64,000 nt of DNA from JAWLHK01 sp041690355 [NCBI: bacterium] (GCA_041690355.1 JAWLHK010000004.1:1-64000); one strand, 5' to 3'; positions 16,115 to 24,581 are shown, counted from the stretch's first letter. Made by a program: numbers and translations. Notes: generated by a model not told the origin, from the letters alone.

Positions 16115-17197
16115 ATGCCCCGACTCCGCTTCTTTCTCCCGCTCGGCCTGTTGCTTCTGACCGCCTGCCTGCTCGAGCGCGTACCCGATTCCGCGCGCGA
16201 GTCCCGGCCGGCCTACGCGCCCGTGCCGGAACTGGTGGAACGTCTGGAGAAGCACGTGCACGTGCTCGCAACCGAGATCGGTCAGCGCAGTTATCTCGCT
16301 CCGGAGGGGCTCGCGCGCGCCGCCCTGTATGCGGAAGAGGAGCTGCGCCGCTTCGAAAATCCGCCGACGGCGAGGGTGACCGTCAGCACCTACCGCGTGC
16401 CCGCGCTTCCGGAAGAACGCCTGCACCGGTGCACGCCGGTGGAGTGCCCGGTCGGCGATGGCGCGCCGCCGGTCGAGACCCTCGAGTTCCGCAACATCTC
16501 GCTCGAGGTGCGCGGAACGACCCGCCCGGAGGAAGTCATCGTCGTCGGCGCGCACTACGACTCCGACGGCTGCGAGTCGGGCGGATGCAACCCGGGCGCC
16601 GACGACAACGCCTCGGGCACGGCGGCGCTCTTCGAACTCGCACGGCTTCTGCAGGATCGTCCGCTGGCGCGTACCGTGCGCTATGTCGCGTTCACGAACG
16701 AAGAGGAGCCGTTCTTTCACACCGACGCCATGGGGAGCCTCGTCTTCGCGCGGAACGATCAGCGGCCAGGCGAAAAGATCGTCGCCATGTTCTCGCTCGA
16801 AACCCTCGGCTACTACAGCGACGAGCCGGGAAGCCAGGATGTCCCGTGGATTCTCGATGCGCTCTTCAGCCTGCCGACCGTGGGGAATTTCATCACCTTC
16901 GTCGGCGACTGGGGATCCGGCGATCTCGTCAAACTGTCGGTGGCCGCCTTCCAGCAGACGGTTCCGCTCTCTGCCGAAGGCCTGATCACCTACAGCTGGG
17001 TCGAAGGGGTCGACTGGTCGGATCACTGGTCGTACCGGCAGATCGATGTTCCCGCCGTCATGGTGACCGATACGGCCCCGAACCGGAACCAGTGCTACCA
17101 CAAGCCCTGCGATACCGCTGACCGGCTGGATTACGCGAAGATGGCGCAGGTGGTCGAGGGAATGGCGGCGGTGGTGCGGGAGGCTGCGGGTCGCTGA
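16115..17197 (+). CDS. M28-family zinc aminopeptidase-like lipoprotein
   Basis: 360 aa from ATG 16115 (a TTG five codons upstream is possible). Lipobox LLTAC places the protein on a membrane facing the periplasm. Metal-site residues of M28 peptidases are visible: VVGAHYDSDG (His, Asp), GADDNASGTAA (bridging Asp), FTNEEEPFF (catalytic Glu and ligand Glu), and a late His in NQCYHKPCDT. Two Cys pairs (CTPVEC, CESGGC) may form disulfides. Predicted activity: removal of N-terminal residues from peptides outside the cytoplasm. It stands alone. Confidence 0.85.
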   Translation: MPRLRFFLPLGLLLLTACLLERVPDSARESRPAYAPVPELVERLEKHVHVLATEIGQRSYLAPEGLARAALYAEEELRRFENPPTARVTVSTYRVPALPEERLHRCTPVECPVGDGAPPVETLEFRNISLEVRGTTRPEEVIVVGAHYDSDGCESGGCNPGADDNASGTAALFELARLLQDRPLARTVRYVAFTNEEEPFFHTDAMGSLVFARNDQRPGEKIVAMFSLETLGYYSDEPGSQDVPWILDALFSLPTVGNFITFVGDWGSGDLVKLSVAAFQQTVPLSAEGLITYSWVEGVDWSDHWSYRQIDVPAVMVTDTAPNRNQCYHKPCDTADRLDYAKMAQVVEGMAAVVREAAGR

Positions 17198-17397
17198 TAC
17201 ACCACCTCCCGCCTGCGCTGGCGCGCATGGCGCCCTCCTCCTCCAGCGAGGAGGAGGGGGAAGTCCTGACAGTAGCACCGACCCCAGCGGGGTCGCACTC
17301 TTGAGCCCGCGGAAGGGCATGCGCGCCGATCCTCCCCCAGGCCCGGAAGCGCCGGAACCGGCGCGCGCGGGTCGTTCTTCGCGGCACCCCGATCCGG
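17198..17397. repeat. Gap with pyrimidine-rich inverted repeat
   Basis: CCTCCTCCTC (17234-17243) and GAGGAGGAGG (17248-17257) form a perfect 10-bp stem with a four-base loop between convergent genes. It resembles the longer pyrimidine/purine inverted repeats at 38.5 and 44.15 kb. It may act as a two-way terminator, though no T-run follows. The rest of the gap is GC-rich and holds nothing else I can name. Confidence 0.55.
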
Positions 17398-18321
17398 TCA
17401 GGCGGTAACGGGCGCAGAAGATTCCGGACGGTACGCAACCACGTGGGCGCGCGGAACCCGCCAGGCACATAGTGCGCCGAAGATGCCGGTCGAAATCGAG
17501 ACCTCCCAGAAATGCGCGAGGCTGACCGCCGGCGGCATGAGCGGATTGGGGAACGCCAGCTGCACAGTCGGCAACAATCCGGCGAGGAGCCCCGCCAGCA
17601 GAACGAGTTCCCCCCTCGTTCCACGGAAACCGCGGAAGAGGGGGAGCAGACAGGCGAGCCAGAGCCATCCGCGGAAGTACTGAAACACGGGGCTCTCGGG
17701 TTTTCCGATCAGCGCGGCGGTCATCTGATCGCCGAAGGAATTGAGTTCCGCCGGGCCACCATAGAAGACGCGAACCTCCTGCCACTGCCAGGCCACGAAG
17801 TAACCGAACAGGAAATAGAGCACGGCGTAGACCCCCGCCAGCCAGGCGCCTTCGCGCACGAGCGGCTCTGCAGGCGCCGCGAACGCAGATTCCGGGCGCG
17901 GCTTGCGGCCGAACCCGCCCGACAGCGCCGTGACCGCCAGCGTGAACAGCAGCGAGGTCAGCCCGCCGCGCAGCACGAGCATGTACAGCTCGAAGCTCCC
18001 GTGCAGCAGGGGGAAAGCGGGGAGGAAATATCCCGTCTCAATCTGGGTCTGCAGCGTCTGCAATCCGAAGTGGACCAGGAAAAGCTGCCGCCACAAAGCC
18101 GCCCCACGGCGGGGCGAGCGGCGTGCCATCCAGAGCAGGAGTGCCGCGTTGGCCACCGCATTGACCACCGTGGCGGCGCCCAGCGAGAGAATGCCGGTCT
18201 TCGGCGTCGCCGCAAGAATCGCCTCGGACATCGGGAGCAGCACCCCGGCAAGCGTGAGGCTGACGACAAAGGAGACGGCGGCCGCTGCGAACAGGGCCAG
18301 CGAGGCGAGAATCTTTTTCAT
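17398..18321 (-). CDS. Polytopic membrane protein, unknown function
   Basis: 307 aa from ATG 18321; the longer open frame upstream has a non-membrane N-terminus and crosses the regulatory palindrome. About seven to eight hydrophobic helices are visible, beginning MKKILASLALFAAAAVSFVV. Not recognised as a transporter or enzyme. The C-terminus (VPRAHVVAYRPESSAPVTA) is polar. A 16-bp palindrome in its 5' leader suggests repression by a dimeric regulator. Confidence 0.6.
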   Translation of the reverse strand: MKKILASLALFAAAAVSFVVSLTLAGVLLPMSEAILAATPKTGILSLGAATVVNAVANAALLLWMARRSPRRGAALWRQLFLVHFGLQTLQTQIETGYFLPAFPLLHGSFELYMLVLRGGLTSLLFTLAVTALSGGFGRKPRPESAFAAPAEPLVREGAWLAGVYAVLYFLFGYFVAWQWQEVRVFYGGPAELNSFGDQMTAALIGKPESPVFQYFRGWLWLACLLPLFRGFRGTRGELVLLAGLLAGLLPTVQLAFPNPLMPPAVSLAHFWEVSISTGIFGALCAWRVPRAHVVAYRPESSAPVTA

Positions 18322-18326
18322 ACACA

Positions 18327-18342
18327 CTCCAGCATGCTGGAG
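18327..18342 (-). promoter_or_regulatory. Perfect 16-bp palindrome, probable operator
   Basis: CTCCAGCATGCTGGAG is its own reverse complement and sits five bases before the start of the membrane protein gene, just downstream of a TACTGT/TATGCT -10-like region on the minus strand. That is the usual place for a repressor site. Confidence 0.5.
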
Positions 18343-18422
18343 CATACAGTACCACGAGAGCCTCGAATGCGGGTAAACCGCGCCAACTCGGGGGACCCTG
18401 CTCGGCCCGGCTATTTTTTTTG

Positions 18423-18471
18423 CGAATACCCAAAATTGCATATGCGGCCCCACCCGCCATGGTGCTACCGT
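18423..18471 (+). promoter_or_regulatory. Regulon box 1 with extended -10, before Cys-rich gene 1
   Basis: The box occupies 18423-18446: half-site CGAATA (one mismatch), core CCCAAAATTG, half-site TATGCG. Sixteen bases later comes TGC-TACCGT (TG at 18463-18464, hexamer 18466-18471). No -35 is present; the box lies in its place, centred near -43.5. Same geometry as box 2 and box 3. Confidence 0.75.
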
Positions 18472-18540
18472 CAGGAATCCGAATCTCTTTAGGACCCGAA
18501 TCACTTAATCGGCAATACCATTTGCCGAAGGATAATGACG

Positions 18541-19230
18541 ATGTCAAGGCTACCTTTCCCTGCAGTTGCGTTGCAGCTCCTGCTCGCCATGGGTTTTCTC
18601 GCCATGGCGGGTTTCATGAGCCCGGCCGAGGCGAGCTCACTCATTGGCGTTTCCAAATACAGGACTGCCAGCTGCCCGAGCTCTCACCCCATCGTGTGCA
18701 GCGACGGCTGCTGCCCCAGCGCCTATCCGTACTGCGGGCCCACGGGCGACCCGAACTGCTATGACTCGCCGCAGGGGGGCGGCGACACGGGCGGCACCTG
18801 CCCCGGAACCCACCCGGTTGATTGCGGCTCCTTCTGCTGCTCCTCGTCCTATCCGTACTGCGGCTCTGACGGCGACTGCTATTCCTCGCCCAGTTCGCCG
18901 GACGACAGCACCAGCTGTGACTACGGGTACAAGGATTGCGGCGACGGCACCTGCGCGCCGACCACGGCAACGTGTTGCGCTTCGGCCGGATATCCCGGCT
19001 ACCACTGCAAGAACGGCGCCACCTGCAACTCGGACGGCACCTGCGGTTCCGGCGGCGGCACTCCCTCGACCTCGACCACTCCCGGCAACACTGACCCGGA
19101 CCCGGAGCCCGAACCGGAGCCTGAAGAAGAAGACCCGCTCGACTGCTCGCATGGGCAGCCGCCGGTCGAGGCGCTTCTTCTGATTGCAGCGGGTATCGCG
19201 CTGCGCCGGCAGTTGGGACGGCTCGGATGA
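18541..19230 (+). CDS. Cys-rich secreted surface protein 1, MYXO-CTERM-like tail
   Basis: 229 aa. Signal peptide to about AEAS; then a Cys-rich region in at least three related modules (CSDGCCPSAYPYCG, CGSFCCSSSYPYCG, CADC-like CGDGTCAPTTATCC), resembling small disulfide-stabilised repeats; then a Ser/Thr/Pro linker, an acidic stretch (PDPEPEPEPEEEDPLDC), one hydrophobic helix (VEALLLIAAGIAL) and RRQLGR. Cys + helix + Arg end is the pattern of MYXO-CTERM-like sorting tails, implying processing and lipid anchoring at the surface. Start ATG 18541 matches its paralogue, with AAGGA eight bases before. It is 310 bases from a near-duplicate gene and has its own regulon box. Confidence 0.8.
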   Translation: MSRLPFPAVALQLLLAMGFLAMAGFMSPAEASSLIGVSKYRTASCPSSHPIVCSDGCCPSAYPYCGPTGDPNCYDSPQGGGDTGGTCPGTHPVDCGSFCCSSSYPYCGSDGDCYSSPSSPDDSTSCDYGYKDCGDGTCAPTTATCCASAGYPGYHCKNGATCNSDGTCGSGGGTPSTSTTPGNTDPDPEPEPEPEEEDPLDCSHGQPPVEALLLIAAGIALRRQLGRLG

Positions 19231-19252
19231 TCTGACCTCCCTCGTTCGCATA

Positions 19253-19286
19253 TGCGCCCGGACCTCCCGGAAGTCCGGGCGCATTT
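19253..19286 (+). terminator. Hairpin terminator after Cys-rich gene 1
   Basis: TGCGCCCGGAC (19253-19263) and GTCCGGGCGCA (19273-19283) make a perfect 11-bp stem, followed by only TTT. Its homologue after gene 2 has a full T-run. Confidence 0.65.
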
Positions 19287-19394
19287 CCCGGCCTCCGAAG
19301 AGGAAACGTGGCCGCGGAAATGACCGCCGTAACGAAGCCTGTCCGAACCTGCCATCCGATCTTTTTTTTGCTGAGCGAGATCAAGCACTTAGCT

Positions 19395-19443
19395 CGCATA
19401 CCCAAAATTGTATATGCGGAGCGTGCCGTCCCGGTGTTACCGT
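19395..19443 (+). promoter_or_regulatory. Regulon box 2 with extended -10, before Cys-rich gene 2
   Basis: The box at 19395-19418 is the best copy: CGCATA and TATGCG are exact inverted half-sites around CCCAAAATTGTA. Sixteen bases later TGT-TACCGT (TG at 19435-19436, hexamer 19438-19443). Spacing is identical to boxes 1 and 3. Confidence 0.8.
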
Positions 19444-19518
19444 CAGGGAACCAGAGCTTTCTGTCTTCCTGCAAACTCTTCCGGCGATATCCCTGATTTC
19501 GCCCAAGGATACCTGACG

Positions 19519-20235
19519 ATGTCACGACTATCTCTTCCGGCAGTTGCCATGCGGCTCCTGCTTGTAATTGGTTTTCTCGCCATGGCCGGCTTCGTGAGCA
19601 CCGCCGAGGCGGACTCGCTCATCGGCGTCTCGAAATACAGGACCGCCAGCTGCCCGAGCTCGCATCCGATCGTGTGCAGCGACGGCTGCTGCCCCAGCGC
19701 CTACCCCTACTGCGGGCCCACGGGCGACCCGAATTGCTACGATTCGCCGCAGGGCGGCGGCGACACGGGCGGCACCTGCCCCGGAACCCACCCGGTTGAT
19801 TGCGGCTCCTTCTGCTGCTCCTCGTCCTATCCGTACTGCGGCACTGACGGCAACTGTTACTCGAGCAGCGGCGGCGGCGGTGGTGGTGGCGGCGGCAGCA
19901 CCAGCTGTGACTACGGCTACAAGGACTGCGGCGACGGCAGCTGCGCGCCGACGACGGCAACGTGTTGTGCCTCGGCCGGGTACCCGGGCTACCACTGCAA
20001 GAACGGCGCGACCTGCAACTCCGACGGCACGTGCGGTTCGGGCGGCAGCAGCAGCTCGAGCTCCAGCTCCAGCTCGAGCGATTCCAGCTCGTCGGACGAG
20101 GATTACGAAGACGATTACGAAGACGAAGACGAATTCGATCCGCTGGATTGCTCGCAGGGACAGCCGCCGGTTGAGGCGCTCCTTCTGATTGCCGCCGGTA
20201 TTGCGCTGCGCCGCCGGCTCACCGTCCGCGGATAA
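19519..20235 (+). CDS. Cys-rich secreted surface protein 2, MYXO-CTERM-like tail
   Basis: 238 aa, a tandem copy of the protein at 18541. The signal peptide and first ~110 residues are almost identical. The linker differs: nine Gly codons in a row, then a Ser-rich run, then a strongly acidic EDYEDDYEDEDEFD block before DPLDCSQGQPPVEALLLIAA and RRRL. The Cys before the helix and the Arg end match the MYXO-CTERM-like scheme. The differences are confined to low-complexity tracts that can grow or shrink by slippage, so stalk length may vary between strains. Own regulon box and own terminator. Confidence 0.8.
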   Translation: MSRLSLPAVAMRLLLVIGFLAMAGFVSTAEADSLIGVSKYRTASCPSSHPIVCSDGCCPSAYPYCGPTGDPNCYDSPQGGGDTGGTCPGTHPVDCGSFCCSSSYPYCGTDGNCYSSSGGGGGGGGGSTSCDYGYKDCGDGSCAPTTATCCASAGYPGYHCKNGATCNSDGTCGSGGSSSSSSSSSSSDSSSSDEDYEDDYEDEDEFDPLDCSQGQPPVEALLLIAAGIALRRRLTVRG

Positions 20236-20259
20236 TCACAGACCACCTTACCTCCCCTG

Positions 20260-20295
20260 CGCCCGGATTCCACTCAGGAGTCCGGGCGTTTTTTT
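20260..20295 (+). terminator. Rho-independent terminator after Cys-rich gene 2
   Basis: CGCCCGGA (20260-20267) and TCCGGGCG (20281-20288) form the stem, followed directly by seven T (20289-20295). Confidence 0.85.
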
Positions 20296-20311
20296 ATGCG
20301 GAAAATTACTG

Positions 20312-20360
20312 CGCATATGCATTTCTGGGTATGCGACGGCTTTGGCACCCATGCTACATT
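20312..20360 (+). promoter_or_regulatory. Regulon box 3 (inverted core) with extended -10
   Basis: At 20312-20335 the half-sites CGCATA and TATGCG are exact, and the core reads TGCATTTCTGGG, the reverse orientation of boxes 1 and 2. Sixteen bases on comes TGC-TACATT (TG at 20352-20353, hexamer 20355-20360). Because the half-sites are symmetric, the flipped core still keeps the same distance to the -10. Confidence 0.75.
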
Positions 20361-20397
20361 GCCTCTCGCACGCACTCATCCGCAAGGTGTTTTACCC

Positions 20398-20976
20398 ATG
20401 AAACGACGCAACTCTCTTCTCGTGACCCTCTTCTTCGGACTTCTCTTCGCCGCCGCCTGCGGCGAAACCACCACGGACACCTCCGACTGGGAAGACGATA
20501 CGTCCTCGTCCACCTCGGGCGGCTCGCCGTGGACGCGCCAGTTCTACCTGGGACACCCCAGCATCAACAGCGGTCTCGTGCTGACGAGCCAGGACGGTGT
20601 TTCGGACAGTATCGTGAACAACTACGTCTACGAGGCCGATCTGCCGCAGGTCGACATGACGGGCTACTCCGTTCAGGCCTGGCTCCCGGTTTCCTCGGGA
20701 TACGACACGCGCATCTCCAATGTGACCGTCGAGGTTCGCCGCGCTGACGGTTCGAGCACGGGCGACATCTACCACAGCCACCGCTATGAGCGGCGCGACG
20801 ATCTTGAAGGCGATCCGTACGACGTGCACCTGCTCTTCGGGATGGACGGCGGTTCGCCTCCGATTCGACCCGAAACCTTCACCAACGTGAACTTCAAGTT
20901 CACGGCCGAGTGGCTCGACGCCAACGGCTCGGTCGTGCACTCGAGCCGCAAGACGATCGAAATCTACAAGCGGTAG
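20398..20976 (+). CDS. Lipoprotein of the box regulon
   Basis: 192 aa from ATG 20398. Lipobox FAAAC with the Cys near residue 21, then a Thr/Ser/Asp-rich linker (TTTDTSDWEDDTSSSTSGG) and a single beta-type domain with repeated VxVxVR/VNFKF strands. No family recognised. Third gene in succession with the palindromic box, immediately downstream of the Cys-rich pair, so probably part of the same surface programme. Leader about 30 bases. Confidence 0.65.
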   Translation: MKRRNSLLVTLFFGLLFAAACGETTTDTSDWEDDTSSSTSGGSPWTRQFYLGHPSINSGLVLTSQDGVSDSIVNNYVYEADLPQVDMTGYSVQAWLPVSSGYDTRISNVTVEVRRADGSSTGDIYHSHRYERRDDLEGDPYDVHLLFGMDGGSPPIRPETFTNVNFKFTAEWLDANGSVVHSSRKTIEIYKR

Positions 20977-21026
20977 GGAAGACGGCCCTTCTCCCCTCTT
21001 CTCCCTCTCGACGAGGAATCCCTGTC

Positions 21027-21611
21027 ATGATACGCACCTCTGCTCTCCTGCTCCTCCTTCTGTTGCTCTCTGTCAGCCCTGCCCTTGCGGAAAAAGGCGG
21101 GACCTACCGGACCGCCACCGGCTATGCACTGGAGCTGACCTTCGACGGCGACACGGCGAAAACGGTCGAGCCGAACAAGACGACCGTCTTCCAGAAGAAG
21201 TCGGCCAACGAGTATGTCTGGGACCCGGGTGACGGCCGCCCTCCGTTCGGCATCCGCGTGATCGATGACGACACGATGGAATTCTTCCGGCCGGGCACCG
21301 GCAATCCGCCCACGGTGTTGACCCGCGCCAAGCCGCATATCGAAGAGAAGTCGCCTGCGGAATCGGCGAACTTCGAGAAGTACAACGCGCTCGCCCAGGG
21401 CTATCTCCAGAAATCGCAGAGCGACCCGGCCAACGCTCACGTCTGGGCCTCCTGCGGCACGGTCGCCTACAAGCGTGCCGTCGAGTCGCAGGCCGCGGGT
21501 GACGCCTACGCCCGCGAAGCAGTCACCATGCTGAAGCCCATCATGGCCGACGCCGGCACGACGCCCTGTCCCGAAGTCATCTCGCAGGCGATCTGGGGGG
21601 CGGTGCGATGA
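21027..21611 (+). CDS. Exported hypothetical protein
   Basis: 194 aa. Signal peptide MIRTSALLLLLLLLSVSPALA. The first half looks like a compact beta domain (GGTYRTATGYALELTFDGD, IRVIDDDTMEFFRPG); the second half is helical, with two Cys (ASCGTV, TPCPEV) that may pair in the periplasm. GAGGA lies about ten bases before the ATG. The stop overlaps the next start by four bases, so the next lipoprotein is cotranscribed. Not recognised. Confidence 0.55.
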   Translation: MIRTSALLLLLLLLSVSPALAEKGGTYRTATGYALELTFDGDTAKTVEPNKTTVFQKKSANEYVWDPGDGRPPFGIRVIDDDTMEFFRPGTGNPPTVLTRAKPHIEEKSPAESANFEKYNALAQGYLQKSQSDPANAHVWASCGTVAYKRAVESQAAGDAYAREAVTMLKPIMADAGTTPCPEVISQAIWGAVR

Positions 21612-22993
21612 CAAGCGTACGAACGCAGGCCATGCAGCAGATGCGCTTTTCTTTTCTACCGGTGTTGCTCGCCGTGGTGTTCGGCGGCTGCACCGGAACG
21701 GAGCCACCGCGCAGTGGCCCCGAAGACGACCAGCTCATTGAGATCCCAGACGAGCCGGAAACTGAGGACGAACCCCAGCCCATTGCCGAGGGCTTTGACG
21801 CCACCTTCGGCGACGGTGGTGTCACCGAACTTGGCGAGACGGAGATATTTGGCTATATGCCTTCTTATATCGACTCAGAGGGGCGGGTTGTAGTCGCGTA
21901 CGAAAACTCTAACGGCAAGATAGTTGTTGTACGATTGCTTCGAGATGGAACGTTCGACCCCGAATTTGGCGACAGCGGTAAGGCTACCCTTGACCTTGCC
22001 GAAAGAGCGTTCAACCATCGTGAGTCAATTGCTCCCCTGCCTGACGGTGGTGTAATCGTCGGAACGTCCAACGCTGATTCACATTCAGACGCGGTCATCA
22101 TCCGGTTAACGCCCAGTGGCAAGGTCGACGCAGATTATGGCGATCACGGCACGATTACAATCGGAGAGCACTTCCAGTCGCTAACCACGCTTCCAGACGG
22201 CAAAGTTGTAGTTGTAACTGAGTACACACTGCATAAGTATCTTTCCACGGGTAAGCCCGACCTCAGTTTCGGTACCAGCGGGAAGAAACAGATTGTCAAT
22301 TGCTACCGCGCATATGATGAGGGACTTTCTGAAATGACGATCGAACAGGTGGCCATCCACGCTGATGGAAGGCTCCTTGTGCTAACTAGCTGCCAGGACT
22401 ATTGGGATAACAACGACATAGTAGATAGGGACTACTTCGCCGACCTGCTTATGCCTGACGGCTCGGATGATACCTCCTTTGGTTTTCAAGCTGCGTCGCC
22501 GCAAAGGGAAGGAATGCAGTTCCTCTTCAGCAACTGGGATCAACGTCAAATCGTCGAAGGCACCCTGTCCATCCATACAGACAGCGTATATTCTGTTGTG
22601 GTCCAGCGATATAGCGTGGACTACGGAGATTCCACCGAACTCCATTGGTACGATCCGGAGGGAGACCGTTCCTCCTATCATTCGTCAAATTACTTCCATT
22701 ACCTAGAGAAAAATCCCTCTCAGGGTGTAAGACGTCTCTGGGATTTGGAATGGACGAATGACAACAAAGTTTATGCCTTGCGGACGGAAGGCATACGCGA
22801 CTTCCTCGTCCGTTATGAAGCTGACCTTGGCCAGGCAGTGCAGGGTGAGAATTTCATGCCAGATATGAGTTTCCATGACGAAGGAAAGCTCCTGCTTTCG
22901 CCCATAGAGATTCATCGTGCGTCTATTCACCTTCAGGATGACGGTAAAGTTGTCATTGTGGCCACTGATCGAGTCGCCCGAATCAATCCTTAA
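21608..22993 (+). CDS. Lipoprotein with delta-60-type repeats, AT-richer than neighbours
   Basis: 461 aa, start overlapping the previous stop (ATGA). Lipobox FGGC near residue 28, then an acidic linker. Residues 62 onwards show the delta-60 pattern: FDATFGDGGVT, FDPEFGDSGKATLD, VDADYGDHGTITI, PDLSFGTSGKKQ, each followed by a hydrophobic strand (RVVVAYENSNGKIVVVRLL). Such repeats form beta-propeller-like folds in secreted proteins. From about 21850 codon use changes to clearly more A/T at third positions than the rest of the window, suggesting acquisition from elsewhere. Confidence 0.7.
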   Translation: MTSVRTQAMQQMRFSFLPVLLAVVFGGCTGTEPPRSGPEDDQLIEIPDEPETEDEPQPIAEGFDATFGDGGVTELGETEIFGYMPSYIDSEGRVVVAYENSNGKIVVVRLLRDGTFDPEFGDSGKATLDLAERAFNHRESIAPLPDGGVIVGTSNADSHSDAVIIRLTPSGKVDADYGDHGTITIGEHFQSLTTLPDGKVVVVTEYTLHKYLSTGKPDLSFGTSGKKQIVNCYRAYDEGLSEMTIEQVAIHADGRLLVLTSCQDYWDNNDIVDRDYFADLLMPDGSDDTSFGFQAASPQREGMQFLFSNWDQRQIVEGTLSIHTDSVYSVVVQRYSVDYGDSTELHWYDPEGDRSSYHSSNYFHYLEKNPSQGVRRLWDLEWTNDNKVYALRTEGIRDFLVRYEADLGQAVQGENFMPDMSFHDEGKLLLSPIEIHRASIHLQDDGKVVIVATDRVARINP

Positions 22994-23124
22994 TGTAGCG
23001 CTCGCCGTTCTCAGGACCTGAATAGCGCTCGTCAGTTTATTGCATAACGCCCTAGAGTTGGACAGTCGTGGCGTTCAGGGCGGCGCGCCGACCGCTCGAG
23101 CTTCCCTATCCCCTGGCCAGGAAA

Positions 23125-23913
23125 ATGACTAAGAACAGAAACATACTCATTCTTTTTGCGCTCATGCTGGCAGTGAGCCATGCCGCCTGCAGCGAATCCG
23201 ACTCGACTTACGACTACGAATCCGACGACGAGGATATCCCCGAACCCGTACCCGATCCGGAGGATCTGGGGCCCGATTCTCTCGTCGGGTATACCCTGCG
23301 ACAGAAGATCACGAGCAACGACGATGCACCCGGCGCGCCGCCCGTCGACACGTGGGTGGAATTCCACTTCGTCGACGAGAATACCGTCCTCGCCGAGGGC
23401 ATCACCATCCCCGCAGAAACCACCTGGCATGCCGAGCGCGAGGACTGGGAGTGGGTCACGCTGCGCCTGGACCTTGGGTATGCCGAAATCGAAACCCTGC
23501 TCGACTTCGCCACGCATAACGCCGGCATGTTCGATACCTGGGTGACCTACCCCGACTCGGTCAGCGACTACGCGTACGGCGGCGCCTTCTCTCTCGAGCC
23601 GATGGAGGAGTTGCCCGACGAAGAACTTCCGGCCTGCGTCGTGAACGACACCGGCCTGCTCACCATCTTCACCACCGTCGGCGACGACGGCGATATCAGT
23701 GTGAGCGTCGATGGAAATTACGTGGGCACCCTGACGCATCACTTCGGATCGCAACACCCCGACTGCGGTTCTCCGAACAGTGGCGGAATCATTACCTTGA
23801 CGGTGTCTTCGGGCGAGCACACCCTGCGTGCATCCGGCCAGTCGGCAACGTGGAGTCCGTTCGTCGTCGAAGTGGAGCAATGCGGATGCAGCCGCATGGG
23901 CTATACGCATTGA
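23125..23913 (+). CDS. Lipoprotein with C-terminal Cys-Gly-Cys-Ser-Arg domain (paralogue group A)
   Basis: 262 aa from ATG 23125; an upstream in-frame start would put Arg/Pro-rich residues before the signal peptide. Lipobox SHAAC, acidic linker (YDYESDDEDIPEPVPDPED). The last ~90 residues (TGLLTIFTTVGDDGDISVSV, VGTLTHHFG, HPDCG, GEHTLRASGQ, CGCSR) are homologous to the end of the next protein and look like a PEGA-type beta sandwich held by disulfides. Function unknown; outer-membrane or periplasmic location expected. Confidence 0.6.
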   Translation: MTKNRNILILFALMLAVSHAACSESDSTYDYESDDEDIPEPVPDPEDLGPDSLVGYTLRQKITSNDDAPGAPPVDTWVEFHFVDENTVLAEGITIPAETTWHAEREDWEWVTLRLDLGYAEIETLLDFATHNAGMFDTWVTYPDSVSDYAYGGAFSLEPMEELPDEELPACVVNDTGLLTIFTTVGDDGDISVSVDGNYVGTLTHHFGSQHPDCGSPNSGGIITLTVSSGEHTLRASGQSATWSPFVVEVEQCGCSRMGYTH

Positions 23914-23929
23914 AAGGGATGGTCTGCTC

Positions 23930-24568
23930 GTGATTCCAAACCCAAACCGGAGCGTACTCAGCTCGATTCTCCTTGTCTTTCTCCTGGCCGCCTGCGCCGA
24001 AGAGCCGCAACCTGCGCCTCCGCCTGCCAGACCGGGCGCATGCGAATTCTATGACGTGGGTCCTACCTTCGGCTGCCTCAATGTGACGTCCGGAGAGTGC
24101 GACCACTACGGCGACTACAAACGGGAGGTCCACTTTCACCACGACCTCTCCTGTGCAGACATCGGCTACACGATACCGTCGGTTGCCGACATCTACCTGG
24201 CAGAAGAGGGAGGGCAGGTCGCCTCACCGAACGGGTATTTCCGGAATCATCCCGATCAGGACCTCGCCGAAGAAGAGCCCGACGAGGCCCCCGCCTGCGA
24301 GTCGGAGAACACGGGCACCCTCACGATATTCTCGAAGGCGAACGTAGCGTCAATCTACGTTTACCTTGACGACCAGTACCTGGGGATGTTGACGCAGTAC
24401 TATTCCGATGACGGCCCGGACTGCGGCGAGGAGATTGACGGAGGCACGGTGACCGTCACCGTCGAAGCGGGCCCCCATGCCCTGCATGCGACCGCCAACC
24501 TCGGAGAGTGGAGGTCCACCGTTGAGGTTGAAACCTGCGGCTGCAGCCGTTACTGGCTGAACCCCTGA
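23930..24568 (+). CDS. Lipoprotein with GACEF module and Cys-Gly-Cys-Ser-Arg domain
   Basis: 212 aa from GTG 23930, placed because the frame upstream overlaps the previous gene. Lipobox LLAAC near residue 21. The N-terminal module (GACEFYDVGPTFGC, CADIGYTIP) is shared with the protein at 25490. The C-terminal module (TGTLTIFSKANVASIYVYLD, LGMLTQYY, PDCG, CGCSRYWLNP) is shared with the protein at 23125. It is therefore a two-module link between them. The start is 17 bases after the previous stop, so it is cotranscribed. Confidence 0.6.
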   Translation: MIPNPNRSVLSSILLVFLLAACAEEPQPAPPPARPGACEFYDVGPTFGCLNVTSGECDHYGDYKREVHFHHDLSCADIGYTIPSVADIYLAEEGGQVASPNGYFRNHPDQDLAEEEPDEAPACESENTGTLTIFSKANVASIYVYLDDQYLGMLTQYYSDDGPDCGEEIDGGTVTVTVEAGPHALHATANLGEWRSTVEVETCGCSRYWLNP

Positions 24569-24581
24569 AGGAGAAGTTTGG

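Noticed and set aside
19246-19256. CGCATATGCG near the end of Cys-rich gene 1 considered as a sixth regulon box
   Set aside because: The half-sites are only 10 bases overall, lack the core, and form the base of the terminator hairpin with no -10 at the right distance.
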